From NCBI GenBank assembly GCA_963770315.1, contig CAVYPC010000002.1:1364001-1428000 (forward strand): a stretch of 64,000 bases of DNA, read 5' to 3'. Of the stretch, positions 1-8,003 are shown piece by piece. Source of the DNA: VRUE01 sp963770315 (lineage in GTDB: Bacteria; Actinomycetota; Thermoleophilia; Solirubrobacterales; 70-9). Numbering within the stretch: the stretch's first letter is position 1; each line of letters begins with the position of its first letter. The notes under the pieces were generated by a model. That model saw only the letters and a list, made by a program, of their open reading frames with translations, was not told where the DNA came from and did no database searches. A program made the position numbers and the translations under genes.

Positions 1-277
1 TCTCGGCCTGTGCCTGGGTCAGCGGCGGGGTCCGCGGCTTGGCCAGCAGCCGCCGTGCGGCCTCCTCGCTGGCGGGGTCGCTGGCAAGGGCGAAGCCGCC
101 GGCCACCTCCCGCAGGACGACGCCGCGCCGGCCCCCGGCCAGATCCTCGCGCAGCAGGTCGATCGCCTCCGCCACCTGGCCCTCGGTCGCCTCGGTCGCC
201 TCGACCAGATCGGCGACGGCGACCGGCTGCGGCGAGAGGAAGAGCAGGGCCTCGATCGTGCGACTCAGGTCGCTCAC
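1..277 (-). CDS. scpB: ScpB, segregation and condensation protein B (partial)
   Basis: N-terminal about 92 residues of ScpB; the gene runs off the window at its 3' end. ScpB is the winged-helix kleisin partner of ScpA and SMC in chromosome condensation and segregation. The GTG at 275-277 opens VSDLSRTIEALLFLSPQPV, the usual ScpB beginning (IEALLF), and it overlaps the scpA stop by four bases (GTGA), so the two are translationally coupled. Later residues (LREVAGGFALAS) match the family. No N-terminal extension is possible without entering scpA. The order scpA then scpB is typical for Gram-positive bacteria. Confidence 0.88.
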   Translation of the reverse strand, partial: MSDLSRTIEALLFLSPQPVAVADLVEATEATEGQVAEAIDLLREDLAGGRRGVVLREVAGGFALASDPASEEAARRLLAKPRTPPLTQAQAE

Positions 278-1005
278 CCGCCGGCCTCCTGCCTGCGGAT
301 CTCGATCGGGCCCAGCGGCTCGCTCTGCCTCCAGGTCGCCTCGCCCTTGCGGTAGAGCTCGAGCAGGGCGAACAGCGTCACCGCCTGGGTCAGCCGGTCC
401 TCGCCGCCGAACTGCTCGTCAAAGTCGATGCTGGAACGCCCGGAGAGGGCGTCGCGCAGGGCGCGCAAGCGGCGCTCCAGCGAGACCGTCGGCCTGATGT
501 GGCTGATGTCGACCGGGGGCGGCACGACGAGCAGGTCGCCGAGCGCAGCGCCGAGCCGGTCCGGGTCATAGGCGGCGGTTGCCGCGTCGACGGCGACGCG
601 GCGCAGGCTCGCGGGCAGCGGCGCGGCGCGGTAGAGGTACCCGCGCGCCGCCTCGAAGCGCTCGGACAGCACCGCGGCGGCAGCCCGGTAGCGGCGGTAC
701 TCGAGCAGCCGGGCCAGCAGCTCCTCGACCGCCTCCTCCGGTCCCATCTCCTCCAGCTCGGGGTCCGCGCCCGGCAGCAGCAGCCGTGACTTCAGCTCCA
801 GCAGCGAGGCGATCAGGACGAGGAACTCGGTCGCCACCTCCAGCTCCAGCTCGCCCTCGCGCTCCAAATGCTCGACGTAGGCGACGACGACCTCGGCCAG
901 CTCGACCTCGAGCAGGTCGACCTCCTCGCGCAGCAGGACCGCGATCAGGAGGTCGAACGGCCCGGCGAAGACGTCGAGCTCTAGGTCGAGGTCGGCGACG
1001 GCCAT
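274..1005 (-). CDS. scpA: ScpA, segregation and condensation protein A
   Basis: 243 residues, usual ScpA length. ScpA is the kleisin that bridges the SMC heads and binds ScpB. The N-terminal signature VFAGPFDLLIAVLLREEVDLLEV (family FeGPLDLLL..I.k..idi) starts at about residue 12, and the C-terminal winged-helix part (DRLTQAVTLFALLELYRKGEATWRQ) fits the kleisin C-domain that contacts the SMC head. It starts with ATG at 1003-1005, three bases after the trpS stop, so trpS-scpA-scpB probably form one transcript. Confidence 0.9.
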   Translation of the reverse strand: MAVADLDLELDVFAGPFDLLIAVLLREEVDLLEVELAEVVVAYVEHLEREGELELEVATEFLVLIASLLELKSRLLLPGADPELEEMGPEEAVEELLARLLEYRRYRAAAAVLSERFEAARGYLYRAAPLPASLRRVAVDAATAAYDPDRLGAALGDLLVVPPPVDISHIRPTVSLERRLRALRDALSGRSSIDFDEQFGGEDRLTQAVTLFALLELYRKGEATWRQSEPLGPIEIRRQEAGG

Positions 1006-1008
1006 CGA

Positions 1009-2013
1009 CTAAGGGTAAGCCGGGGCACCGACGCCCATCCGCTCGCGCACCTCGGCCAGCGTCGGTGCTGCGATCGCCCGTGCCTTCTCGGCGCCGGCGG
1101 TAAGCGCCCCCTCCAGCGCCCCCTCGTCGGGGCGGAGCTCGGCGTAACGCTCGCGCACCGGCGCCAGCATCTCGACCACGCCCTCGGCGACCGCCTGCTT
1201 GAAGTCGCCGTAGCCGACGCCCTCGAACTCGCCCTCGACCTCGGCCGGGTCGATGCCCCGGGCGACCGCGAGAATCTCGATCAGGTTGGCGATCCCCTCC
1301 TTGCCCTCGCCGCGGCGCACCTCGCGGCCCGAGTCGGTGACGGCGCTGCCGAGCTTCTTGCGGATCGCGTCCGGCTCATCCAGCACGAGGACCGTACCCG
1401 CCTCGGTGCCCCCGGTGGTCGACATCTTCCGCGTCGGCTCCTGCAGGTCCATGATCCGCGCCCCAATCTCGGGGATCCGGTGCTCGGGCACGACCAGGGT
1501 CTCGCCGAAGCGCTCGTTGAAGCGGCGGGCGATCTCGCGCGTCAGCTCGACGTGCTGGCGCTGGTCGTCGCCGACCGGCACCTCAGTCGCGCGGTAGGCG
1601 AGCACGTCGGCGGCCATCAGCACCGGATAGAAGAAGAGCGCCGCCGGGACCAGCTCGCGCTGCTTGGCCGACTTTTCCTTGAACTGGTGCATGCGGTTGA
1701 GATCGCCGTGGGCGGTGACGGAGGAGAGCAGCCAGGTCAACTCGGTGTGCTCGCGCACGTCGGACTGGCGGAAGAAGATGCAGCGCTCCGGATCGAGCCC
1801 GGCGGCGAGCAGGACCGCGGTCGTGTCGTAGAGCCGCTCGCGCAGCTCCACCGGGTCGAAGGCAACCGAGAGCGCGTGCAGGTCGACGATGCAGAAGATT
1901 GCCGGCTCTCCGCGGTCCTGGCCCTCGACGTACTGGCGGATCGCGCCGATGTAGTTGCCGAGGTGCTTGCGGCCGGTGGGTTGGATGCCGGAGAAGATCA
2001 CGGGTGCGCCCAT
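1009..2013 (-). CDS. trpS: Tryptophanyl-tRNA synthetase
   Basis: Class Ic aminoacyl-tRNA synthetase that charges tRNA-Trp; 334 residues, normal for bacterial TrpRS. The HIGH-type motif appears as PTGRKHLGN near residue 13 and the KMSKS motif as RKMST in the middle of the protein; GDDQRQHVELTREIARRFN is the family core. It begins with ATG at 2011-2013. A TAGGCT hexamer seven bases upstream, and no Shine-Dalgarno sequence, suggest a leaderless mRNA. The SDR gene upstream ends close by, but the -10 box implies trpS has its own promoter and leads the trpS-scpAB unit. Confidence 0.95.
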   Translation of the reverse strand: MGAPVIFSGIQPTGRKHLGNYIGAIRQYVEGQDRGEPAIFCIVDLHALSVAFDPVELRERLYDTTAVLLAAGLDPERCIFFRQSDVREHTELTWLLSSVTAHGDLNRMHQFKEKSAKQRELVPAALFFYPVLMAADVLAYRATEVPVGDDQRQHVELTREIARRFNERFGETLVVPEHRIPEIGARIMDLQEPTRKMSTTGGTEAGTVLVLDEPDAIRKKLGSAVTDSGREVRRGEGKEGIANLIEILAVARGIDPAEVEGEFEGVGYGDFKQAVAEGVVEMLAPVRERYAELRPDEGALEGALTAGAEKARAIAAPTLAEVRERMGVGAPAYP

Positions 2014-2020
2014 GCGAGGG

Positions 2021-2026
2021 AGCCTA
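2021..2026 (-). promoter_or_regulatory. -10 box, leaderless promoter of trpS
   Basis: TAGGCT read on the minus strand, separated from the trpS ATG by seven bases. That places the transcription start on or next to the start codon. No -35 match was recognised. Confidence 0.5.
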
Positions 2027-2028
2027 TT

Positions 2029-2205
2029 TCAGGCTCGGCGTTCGATGCGACGCATCGCCCTGCCCACCAGGAAGTCGAAGGCTCGATCGGGCAACGCGGC
2101 CCTGAGCGCGATCATCGTGCGAGCGTCGCGGCCGACCCGGTAACGGCTCCTGGGGCGCCTCGCGGTAAGCGCGCCGTGGACGGCGCCGGCGACCTGGCGG
2201 GGGGG
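2029..2205 (-). other. Out-of-frame C-terminal coding remnant of the SDR gene
   Basis: Read from a 7-base C run (G run at 2199-2205 on the plus strand) in the next frame, this stretch encodes a typical SDR C-terminus: VAGAVHGALTA, then RSRYRVGRDAR, ending ALPDRAFDFLVGRAMRRIE with TGA at 2029. Adding one C to the run would join it in frame to the SDR ORF. The homopolymer makes either a sequencing error or a recent frameshift mutation plausible. Confidence 0.6.
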
Positions 2206-2879
2206 ACCGCGTTCTTCTTGCTGTCTTCGAGCGCAACGCGCAGCACGGCCTTCACGTCTCCGTAGAGCGCCATCGACTCCTCCGGCAGGTTCAGCTCCTC
2301 CAGCCCAGCGAAGCTCTTGCTCCAGATCGAGGTCTCGACCGAGCCCGGCTCGACGATCGAGACATGGATGCCCGATCGTCGAAGCTCGAATCGCAGGGCA
2401 TCGCCGAGGGCCTCGAGCGCGTGCTTCGACGCCGCGTACGGCCCCGTGTACGGAGGCACCCAGCGGCCGTTGTCCGAGCTGATCAGGACGATCCGGCCAC
2501 GGCCCGCGCGGAGCAACGGCAGCATCGCCTGGGTAACGGCAATGTGGCCGAAGACGTTGACTTCGAACTGATCGCGCAGGTCGTCCAACGAGACGTACTC
2601 GAGCGGGCCGCCGACGCCGACCCCGGCGTTGTTGACGAGACCGCGAAGGCCGGTACTGCCCACCTTCTCGGCGATCGCCTTTCTGCTCGCCTCGATCGCG
2701 TCGGCGTCCGTGATGTCCAGCAATACGGGCTCGATCGAGGCGGCCGCCGCCGCGAGCTCCACCCCGGCCTCGCGATCCCGAACACCCGCGAAAACCGTCC
2801 ATCCGGCGTCGGCGAGACGAATGGCGCTTGCTCGACCGATCCCAGACGAGGCTCCAGTGATGAGAACGGCGGGCTGCAC
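2112..2879 (-). CDS. SDR-family oxidoreductase, apparently frameshifted near its C-terminus
   Basis: Classical short-chain dehydrogenase/reductase using NAD(P)H; substrate unknown. Rossmann motif TGASSGIG at residues 8-15, NNAG in the middle and the catalytic YAASK with its preceding Ser (ISS). As it stands the ORF is 255 residues and its last 35 or so (after DSKKNAVPP) are Arg/Pro/Ala-rich and unlike an SDR. The proper C-terminus lies in another frame down to 2029. The GTG start at 2877-2879 is preceded six bases earlier by TAAGTT, a leaderless -10. Function in vivo depends on whether the frameshift is real. Confidence 0.8.
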   Translation of the reverse strand: MQPAVLITGASSGIGRASAIRLADAGWTVFAGVRDREAGVELAAAAASIEPVLLDITDADAIEASRKAIAEKVGSTGLRGLVNNAGVGVGGPLEYVSLDDLRDQFEVNVFGHIAVTQAMLPLLRAGRGRIVLISSDNGRWVPPYTGPYAASKHALEALGDALRFELRRSGIHVSIVEPGSVETSIWSKSFAGLEELNLPEESMALYGDVKAVLRVALEDSKKNAVPPARSPAPSTARLPRGAPGAVTGSAATLAR

Positions 2880-2885
2880 CGTTCG

Positions 2886-2891
2886 AACTTA
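2886..2891 (-). promoter_or_regulatory. -10 box, leaderless promoter of the SDR gene
   Basis: TAAGTT on the minus strand, six bases before the GTG start of the SDR gene; no Shine-Dalgarno sequence lies between them. Confidence 0.5.
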
Positions 2892-2903
2892 TATGACCGG
2901 CAA

Positions 2904-4535
2904 TCAGGCGAGCTCGGGGGCGGGTGCTTCGCTTTCCGGCACGGACGGCTTGGCCTCGCCGCAATCTGCGTCGGCGCCGTGGCCGCACTCGCCGGCTTGC
3001 GCCGAGCCGCGACTCGCCACCGCCTCGACCCGGCGGCGCGGGTTTTCGATCCCGAAGCCGGCGACGACGCCGCCGGCGATCATCAGCAGGCCGGCGATCA
3101 GGACGCCGAGGTGGAAGGCCGAGGTCGAGGCGTCGGAGGAGGCGGAGCTGACACGGGCCGCGGCGGCCGGCGGAAGCCGCCTGACCGAGGGAACGGCCAG
3201 CGGCTGCTTCTTCGCCTCCGAGATCGCGTGGTCGGCCCTCGGACCGAGCGGCCGATCGCCCAGGTTGCCGTCGAGGGTCGAGCCGAAGCTGGCCGAGATC
3301 ACCGCGCCGAGCACGGCGATCGCCAGCAGCCCGGCGACGCGGGCGACACCGTTGTTGACGCCGGAGGCGATGCCGACGTGGCGTTCCTCGACCGAGTCGA
3401 GCACGGTCGCCGTCAACGGCGCCACCGTCGCCGAGAGGCCGAGGCCGAAGACCAGGATCGCCGGCAGGACATCGGCCAGATAGTCGGCGCCGGCGTTGAC
3501 CCTGAGCAGCAGGATCAGCCCGATCCCGCCGACGATCGGGCCGGCGGTCATCGGCAGCCGCGGGCCGGTGCCCGAGGCGAGCTTGCCCCAGCGCGGCGAG
3601 AGGAAGAAGAGGATCAGCGAGATCGGCGTGGTCGCCAGGCCCGCCTCGACCGGCGAGTAACCGCCGACCTGCTGGAGGAAGAGACCGACGAAGAAGAGCC
3701 CGCCGATCAACCCCGCGTAGGCGCTGAGCGTGGTCAGGTTGGCGACCCAGAAGTTGCGGATCTTGAACAGGGCGAGGTCGAGCATCGGGTGGCGGGCGCG
3801 CGCCTCGTGCAGGACGAAGAGCACGAAGCAGGCGATGCCGGCGATCATCGGCAGCCAGACCATCGGGTCGCCCCAACCACGGGTGGGCTGCTCGATCAGG
3901 GCGAAGACCGGCCCGGCCAGACCGGCCGCGGAGAGGCCGATGCCGAGCCAGTCGATGCCGCGGAAGGCATCGGGATCGCGACTCTCGTCGACCGAGTGCA
4001 GGGTGAGTGCCACGGTGGCGGCGATCAGCGGGATGTTGACCCAGAAGACCGCCCGCCAGGAGAGCGCCTCGACCAGCGCCCCGCCGCCGGCGGGGCCGAG
4101 CACGGTCGCGATCCCGGTCCAGGCGGTCCAGGTGCCGACCGCCTTGCCGCGGGCCGCCCCCTCGAAGGTCGCGGCGACGATCGCCAAGGAGCCCGGCACC
4201 AGCAGCGCCCCGGCGACCCCCTGCAGGGCGCGGGCGCCGATCAGGAACTCGACCGTCGGCGCCAGCGCGCAGAGGATCGAGGTCGCGCCGAAGGCAATCA
4301 GGCCGAAGACGAACATCCGCCGGCGCCCGAACTGGTCGCCGAGCGAGCCGCCGACGAGCAGCAGCGAGACGAGCGTGAGCATGTAGGCCTCGACCACCCA
4401 TTGCTGCCCGGCCAGGCCGGCGTTGAGGTCGTCGGCGACGGCGGGCAGGGCGACGTTGACCACGGTCGAGTCGAGGAAGACGACCGTCGAGCCGAGGATC
4501 GTCGCGACCAGCGTCAGGAACTGCCGGCGGGACAC
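2904..4535 (-). CDS. MFS transporter, DHA2 (14-TM drug:H+ antiporter) family
   Basis: 543-residue inner-membrane permease. The N-terminal helix carries the DHA2 signature (LDSTVVNVALPAV), and motif A appears as GGSLGDQFGRRR. Motif C is VLGPAGGGAL in TM5, which marks antiporters. About 14 hydrophobic segments are visible, with a hydrophilic C-terminal tail rich in Glu/Ala. The likely role is proton-driven export of a small, probably amphipathic compound; substrate cannot be told. The GTG start at 4533-4535 has TACACT six bases upstream. It lies 24 bases upstream of the SDR gene but both have a -10 box. Confidence 0.88.
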   Translation of the reverse strand: MSRRQFLTLVATILGSTVVFLDSTVVNVALPAVADDLNAGLAGQQWVVEAYMLTLVSLLLVGGSLGDQFGRRRMFVFGLIAFGATSILCALAPTVEFLIGARALQGVAGALLVPGSLAIVAATFEGAARGKAVGTWTAWTGIATVLGPAGGGALVEALSWRAVFWVNIPLIAATVALTLHSVDESRDPDAFRGIDWLGIGLSAAGLAGPVFALIEQPTRGWGDPMVWLPMIAGIACFVLFVLHEARARHPMLDLALFKIRNFWVANLTTLSAYAGLIGGLFFVGLFLQQVGGYSPVEAGLATTPISLILFFLSPRWGKLASGTGPRLPMTAGPIVGGIGLILLLRVNAGADYLADVLPAILVFGLGLSATVAPLTATVLDSVEERHVGIASGVNNGVARVAGLLAIAVLGAVISASFGSTLDGNLGDRPLGPRADHAISEAKKQPLAVPSVRRLPPAAAARVSSASSDASTSAFHLGVLIAGLLMIAGGVVAGFGIENPRRRVEAVASRGSAQAGECGHGADADCGEAKPSVPESEAPAPELA

Positions 4536-4541
4536 GGAGTC

Positions 4542-4547
4542 AGTGTA
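4542..4547 (-). promoter_or_regulatory. -10 box, leaderless promoter of the DHA2 transporter
   Basis: TACACT on the minus strand, six bases before the GTG start. Confidence 0.45.
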
Positions 4548-4570
4548 GGCGGGCCGCGTCGCGAGGCGGC

Positions 4571-5356
4571 TCAGGATCCAGCCTCGCCGTCCAGCTCGCG
4601 CAACTGCTGGGCGGGAGTGAAGAAGTTGCGATATGCGAGGCCGGTGGCGACCAGGGCGGCGATCGCGGTGCTGCCCAGCAGGGCATAGAGGAGGATCAGC
4701 TGCAGGCGGACCGCGTCGGTCGGTTCGGCGCCGGCCAAGAGCATCCCGACCATCGTGCCCGGGAAGAAGATCAACCCGGTGGTCTTGGTCGAGTCGATCA
4801 GCGCGATCGTGCCCGAGCGCAGGGCGCGCCGGACGAAGGGCGCCGCCGCCTCACGAGCGGTCGCCCCGAGCGCCAGGGTCGCCTCGATCCGCGCCCGCGA
4901 GTCCGACACCTCGTCGCCGAGCCGGTTGAGGGCGACGGCGGAGGCGGTCATCGCATTGCCGATCATCATGCCGCCGACCGGGACCAGGTAGCGGGGAGTG
5001 GCTTCGAAGATGCCCAGCGCGACGACCAGCCCCAGCGTCGACGCCGCGGCGATCGCCAGCCCGATCAAAAGCGGCCAGAAGGCGCCCGGGACCTTCTTCG
5101 CCCGGCTGCGGGCGGTCAGCGCTCCGAAGAGGACCATCACCGAGAGCAGCGCCACGACCAGCCAGATCGTGTCGGCTTCGAAGATCAGCTTGATCGCGTA
5201 GCCGATCGCGGTCAGCTGGACGAAGGAGCGGACGGTGGCGACGACGATGTCGCGCTCGAGGTCGGTGCGGCGCCAGAAGGAGATCGCCGCGGCGAGGGCG
5301 ACCAGCGCCAGGGAGGCGACGACCTGGCCGAGCGAGACGTCGATCGAGGTGGTCAC
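4571..5356 (-). CDS. fetB: FetB-type ABC transporter permease (YbbM/UPF0014)
   Basis: 261-residue polytopic membrane protein with the UPF0014 core: VRSFVQLTAIGYAIKLIF near the N-terminus, PVGGMMIGNAMTA in the middle, and ALIDSTKTTGLIFFPGTMVGMLLAGA. In E. coli FetAB is an iron exporter that lowers oxidative stress; metal specificity here is inferred. The ATG at 5354-5356 overlaps the stop of the ATPase gene by four bases (ATGA), so the two are coupled as fetA-fetB. Confidence 0.88.
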   Translation of the reverse strand: MTTSIDVSLGQVVASLALVALAAAISFWRRTDLERDIVVATVRSFVQLTAIGYAIKLIFEADTIWLVVALLSVMVLFGALTARSRAKKVPGAFWPLLIGLAIAAASTLGLVVALGIFEATPRYLVPVGGMMIGNAMTASAVALNRLGDEVSDSRARIEATLALGATAREAAAPFVRRALRSGTIALIDSTKTTGLIFFPGTMVGMLLAGAEPTDAVRLQLILLYALLGSTAIAALVATGLAYRNFFTPAQQLRELDGEAGS

Positions 5357-6009
5357 GCCAGCGCCTCCTCGAGCGAGCCGCAGGCGGCAACCCGGCCCGC
5401 CTCCAGCCGCAGCGCCCGGTCGGCGAGGCGCCGGGCCTGGTCGGGATCGTGGCTGACGACGACCAGCGATATGTCCAGCTCGCGCCGCAGCTCGGCCAGG
5501 GTCGCCTCGATCGCGTCGCGGGCCGAGTGGTCGAGCGCCGAGGTCGGCTCGTCGAGCAGCAGCACCCGCGGCTGCTGCGCCAGCGCCCGGGCCAGCATCG
5601 CCCGCTGCTGCTCGCCGACCGAGAGCTTGCCCACGTCGCGATCGGCGAAGCCGGCATCGAGGCCGGCGAGCCCGAGGCAGCGCGCCGGGTCGAGCTCCTT
5701 GCCGGCCAGATCGGCAGCGTAGGCCAGGTTCGATCCCACCGTCCCCTCCAGCAGCGACGGCAGCTGCGGGACCAGCGAGACCTCGCGCCGCAGGGCCAGC
5801 GGGTCATAGCCATTCAGCGGCCCATCCCGGTAGGCGATCGTGCCGGAGTCGGGATCGGCGAGGCGGTTGAGCAGCCGCAGCAAGGTCGACTTGCCGCTGC
5901 CCGAGGGGCCGACGATCGCCGTCGCCCCGTCCCGGATCTCGGCACTGACCGAGTCGAGGACCCGGCGGTCGCCGCGGGCGAGGCTGACGTCGCGAAGCTC
6001 GAACAGCAC
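5353..6009 (-). CDS. fetA: FetA-type ABC transporter ATPase
   Basis: 218-residue ABC ATPase, partner of the following permease. Walker A is GPSGSGKST at about residue 33, the signature LSVGEQQR lies in the second half, Walker B is VLLLDEPTSALD, and the switch His is in VVSHD. The reading frame is open far upstream, but that part is antisense to ku. I place the start at GTG 6007-6009 (VLFELRDVSLARG), where homology begins; AGGGG lies about 11 bases upstream. The divergent ku gene starts 150 bases away and a 37-nt shared element (6035-6072) sits between them. Confidence 0.88.
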   Translation of the reverse strand: MLFELRDVSLARGDRRVLDSVSAEIRDGATAIVGPSGSGKSTLLRLLNRLADPDSGTIAYRDGPLNGYDPLALRREVSLVPQLPSLLEGTVGSNLAYAADLAGKELDPARCLGLAGLDAGFADRDVGKLSVGEQQRAMLARALAQQPRVLLLDEPTSALDHSARDAIEATLAELRRELDISLVVVSHDPDQARRLADRALRLEAGRVAACGSLEEALA

Positions 6010-6034
6010 CGGCGCATGATCCCCTACAACGCAT

Positions 6035-6072
6035 TGGCGAGTTACCGTCCTCTTTAGGGGGCTAAGTCGCCA
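6035..6072. promoter_or_regulatory. Semi-palindromic intergenic element, copy A
   Basis: Element with inverted ends (GGCGAGTTA at the left, CTAAGTCGCC at the right) around a centre CCGTCCT...GGGGG. It lies between divergent fetA and ku. An element of the same length and layout occurs at 24874-24911 between uvrB and a DoxX gene; about 29 of 37 positions match. It is a probable operator or activator site; the cognate protein is unknown. Confidence 0.5.
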
Positions 6073-6159
6073 GAGGGTGGCGCAAGAAGCATCCCGCGGG
6101 GCGCCGAAGGTTGTGTCCCTTGGTGCGCTGCTGCCAGAATCCGGGTAGGTGACCGGCTG

Positions 6160-7059
6160 ATGGCAAGAGCGATTTGGAGCGGAACGATCAGCTTCGGGCT
6201 GCTCAACGTGCCCGTCAAGCTCTACAGCGCGGTGGCGCGCCGCGGCATCTCGCTGCGCGAGATCCGCGAGTCCGACGGCGCCCGCATCCGCCACAAGCGC
6301 GTCGCCGAAGGCACCGACGAGGAGGTTCCCTACGGCGAGATCGTCAAGGCCTTCGAGATCACGGACGACCGCTACGTGCCGCTGAGCAAGGACGAGATGG
6401 GGGCGTTGGCACCAGAGAAGACGCGAGCGATCGACGTCCAGGACTTCGTCGACCTCGACCAGATCGACCCGATCTACTTCGACAGCCCCTACTACCTGGC
6501 CCCCGCCGAGGGCGCCGCGAAGGCCTACTCGCTGCTCGCCCGCGCGATGCAGGAATCGGGCAAGGTGGCGATCGCCCGCTTCGTCTTCCGCAACAAGGAG
6601 CATCTAGCCGCGCTGCGGCCCGGCGACGGCGTCCTCACCCTGACCACGATGCGCTTCGCCGACGAGGTCGTCGCCCCCTCCGAGCTGGAGGACGTGTTGC
6701 CCAGCGGCAAGCCGAAAGTGGCAAAGCAGGAGGTCGAGATGGCCGAGCAGCTGATCGAGTCCCTGACCCGCGAGTTCGACCCCAGCGCCTACCGCGACGA
6801 GTACCGCGAGCAGCTGCTGGAGCTGATCGAACGCAAGGCCGAGGGCAAGGACGTCCTCACCGCGCCCGCCACCGAGGCGCCGAAGCCGACCGCCGCGCCC
6901 GACCTGATGAGCGCGCTGGAGGAGAGCATCGCCGCCGTCAAGGGGAAGTCGAAAGCGAAAGCCAAACCGGCGGCGAAGAAGCCCGCGGCAGCGACGAAAA
7001 ACAAGGCCGCGCCGAAGAAACGCTCTTCCCCGCGTAAAAAGTCCAAAGCCTCCAGTTAG
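6160..7059 (+). CDS. ku: Ku protein, non-homologous end joining
   Basis: 299 residues. Bacterial Ku homodimerises as a ring on DNA ends and recruits LigD. The conserved beginning ARAIWSGTISFGLLNVPVKLYSA is intact, and the core (YFDSPYYLAPAEGAAKAYSLLARAM, ESGKVAIARFVFRNKEHLAALRP) is full length to about residue 255. The C-terminal tail from about 260 is Lys/Ala/Pro-rich (KSKAKAKPAAKKPAA), like the DNA-bridging tails of some actinobacterial Ku proteins. The ATG at 6160 follows an AGGTGA Shine-Dalgarno sequence. The ligD polymerase gene starts five bases after its stop. Confidence 0.95.
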   Translation: MARAIWSGTISFGLLNVPVKLYSAVARRGISLREIRESDGARIRHKRVAEGTDEEVPYGEIVKAFEITDDRYVPLSKDEMGALAPEKTRAIDVQDFVDLDQIDPIYFDSPYYLAPAEGAAKAYSLLARAMQESGKVAIARFVFRNKEHLAALRPGDGVLTLTTMRFADEVVAPSELEDVLPSGKPKVAKQEVEMAEQLIESLTREFDPSAYRDEYREQLLELIERKAEGKDVLTAPATEAPKPTAAPDLMSALEESIAAVKGKSKAKAKPAAKKPAAATKNKAAPKKRSSPRKKSKASS

Positions 7060-7064
7060 CCCCC

Positions 7065-7973
7065 GTGGCCAGCAGCCGCCAGGTCGAGGTCGACGGCCGT
7101 GAGCTGAAGCTCACCAACCTCGACAAGGTCCTCTATCCGCGGGCCGGCTTCACCAAGGGCGAGGTGGTCGACTACTACGCCAAGGTCGCGCCGGCGATAG
7201 TCCCCCACCTGACCGGCCGGGCGGTGACGCTGCGCCGCTTCCCCGAAGGCGTCGACGACCTCGACGCCGCCTTCTTCGAGAAGCGCTGCCCCAAGCACCG
7301 GCCGAAATGGGTCAAGACGACGCCGGTCTCGGCAAGCACGGGAAAGATCGACTTCTGCATCTGCGACAGCCTGCCGACGCTGGTCTGGATGGCGCAGCTG
7401 GCGGCGATCGAGCTGCACCCCTCGCTCTCGCTCTCGCGGGCGCCGAAACGACCGACCGTGCTGGCCTTCGACCTCGACCCCGGCCCGCCCGCGGACATCG
7501 TCGAGTGCTGCCGGGTCGGCCTGCGCCTGCGCGACCTCTTCGGCCACTTCGACGTCCAGAGCTTCCCGAAGACCTCGGGCTCGAAGGGCCTGCAGGTCTA
7601 CGTCCCGCTCAACCAGAAAGCCTCCTACGAACAGACCAAACCCTTTGCCAAAGCGATCGCCCAGCTGCTCGAGAAGCAGACTCCGGACCAGGTCGTCTCG
7701 AAGATGAAAAAGGTCGAACGCGAGGGCAAGGTCTTCGTCGACTGGTCGCAGAACCACCAGCGCAAGACGACGATCGCCGTCTACTCGCTGCGCGCCCGCG
7801 AGCGCCCGACCGTCTCCACCCCGGTCACCTGGGAAGAGGTCGAAACGGTTGCCGAGAGCGGCGACGGCAGCTCGCTCGTCTTCGAGACCGGCGACGTCCT
7901 ACGGCGGATCGGGCGCCACGGCGACCTCTTCGCCCCCGTGCTGGAGCTGCAGCAGGAGCTGCCGGAGCTCTGA
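7065..7973 (+). CDS. ligD: LigD-type polymerase/primase domain protein (stand-alone)
   Basis: 302 residues corresponding to the archaeo-eukaryotic primase (PolDom) part of LigD, which fills in and adds ribonucleotides at double-strand breaks bound by Ku. The N-terminal LTNLDKVLYPRAGFTKGEVVDYY, the metal-binding FDLDPG near residue 140, and TSGSKGLQVYVPL are visible; EGKVFVDWSQN follows. There is no ligase or 3'-phosphoesterase domain, so an ATP-dependent ligase must be encoded elsewhere. The start is GTG at 7065, five bases after ku, so the two form one operon. Confidence 0.92.
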   Translation: MASSRQVEVDGRELKLTNLDKVLYPRAGFTKGEVVDYYAKVAPAIVPHLTGRAVTLRRFPEGVDDLDAAFFEKRCPKHRPKWVKTTPVSASTGKIDFCICDSLPTLVWMAQLAAIELHPSLSLSRAPKRPTVLAFDLDPGPPADIVECCRVGLRLRDLFGHFDVQSFPKTSGSKGLQVYVPLNQKASYEQTKPFAKAIAQLLEKQTPDQVVSKMKKVEREGKVFVDWSQNHQRKTTIAVYSLRARERPTVSTPVTWEEVETVAESGDGSSLVFETGDVLRRIGRHGDLFAPVLELQQELPEL

Positions 7974-7978
7974 GCGCC

Positions 7979-8003
7979 GGCGGCTTCGAGGGACGGAGCC
8001 GCC
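7979..8003. terminator. Short stem-loop between convergent genes
   Basis: A 7-bp stem (GGCGGCT / AGCCGCC) with an 11-nt loop fills the gap between the ligD and 8004-8594 stops. There is no T run. It could serve as a weak bidirectional terminator, as many actinobacterial terminators lack a U tract. Confidence 0.3.

Noticed and set aside
2029..4688. Very long ORFs on both strands (about 790 and 774 codons)
   Set aside because: Composition is Arg/Ala/Asp-rich with no known domains. They are shadow frames of the DHA2 exporter and SDR genes, a usual effect at high GC.
6010..6159. LexA box in front of ku or uvrB
   Set aside because: No GAAC-N4-GTTC-like site is present; the shared 37-nt element has a different sequence.
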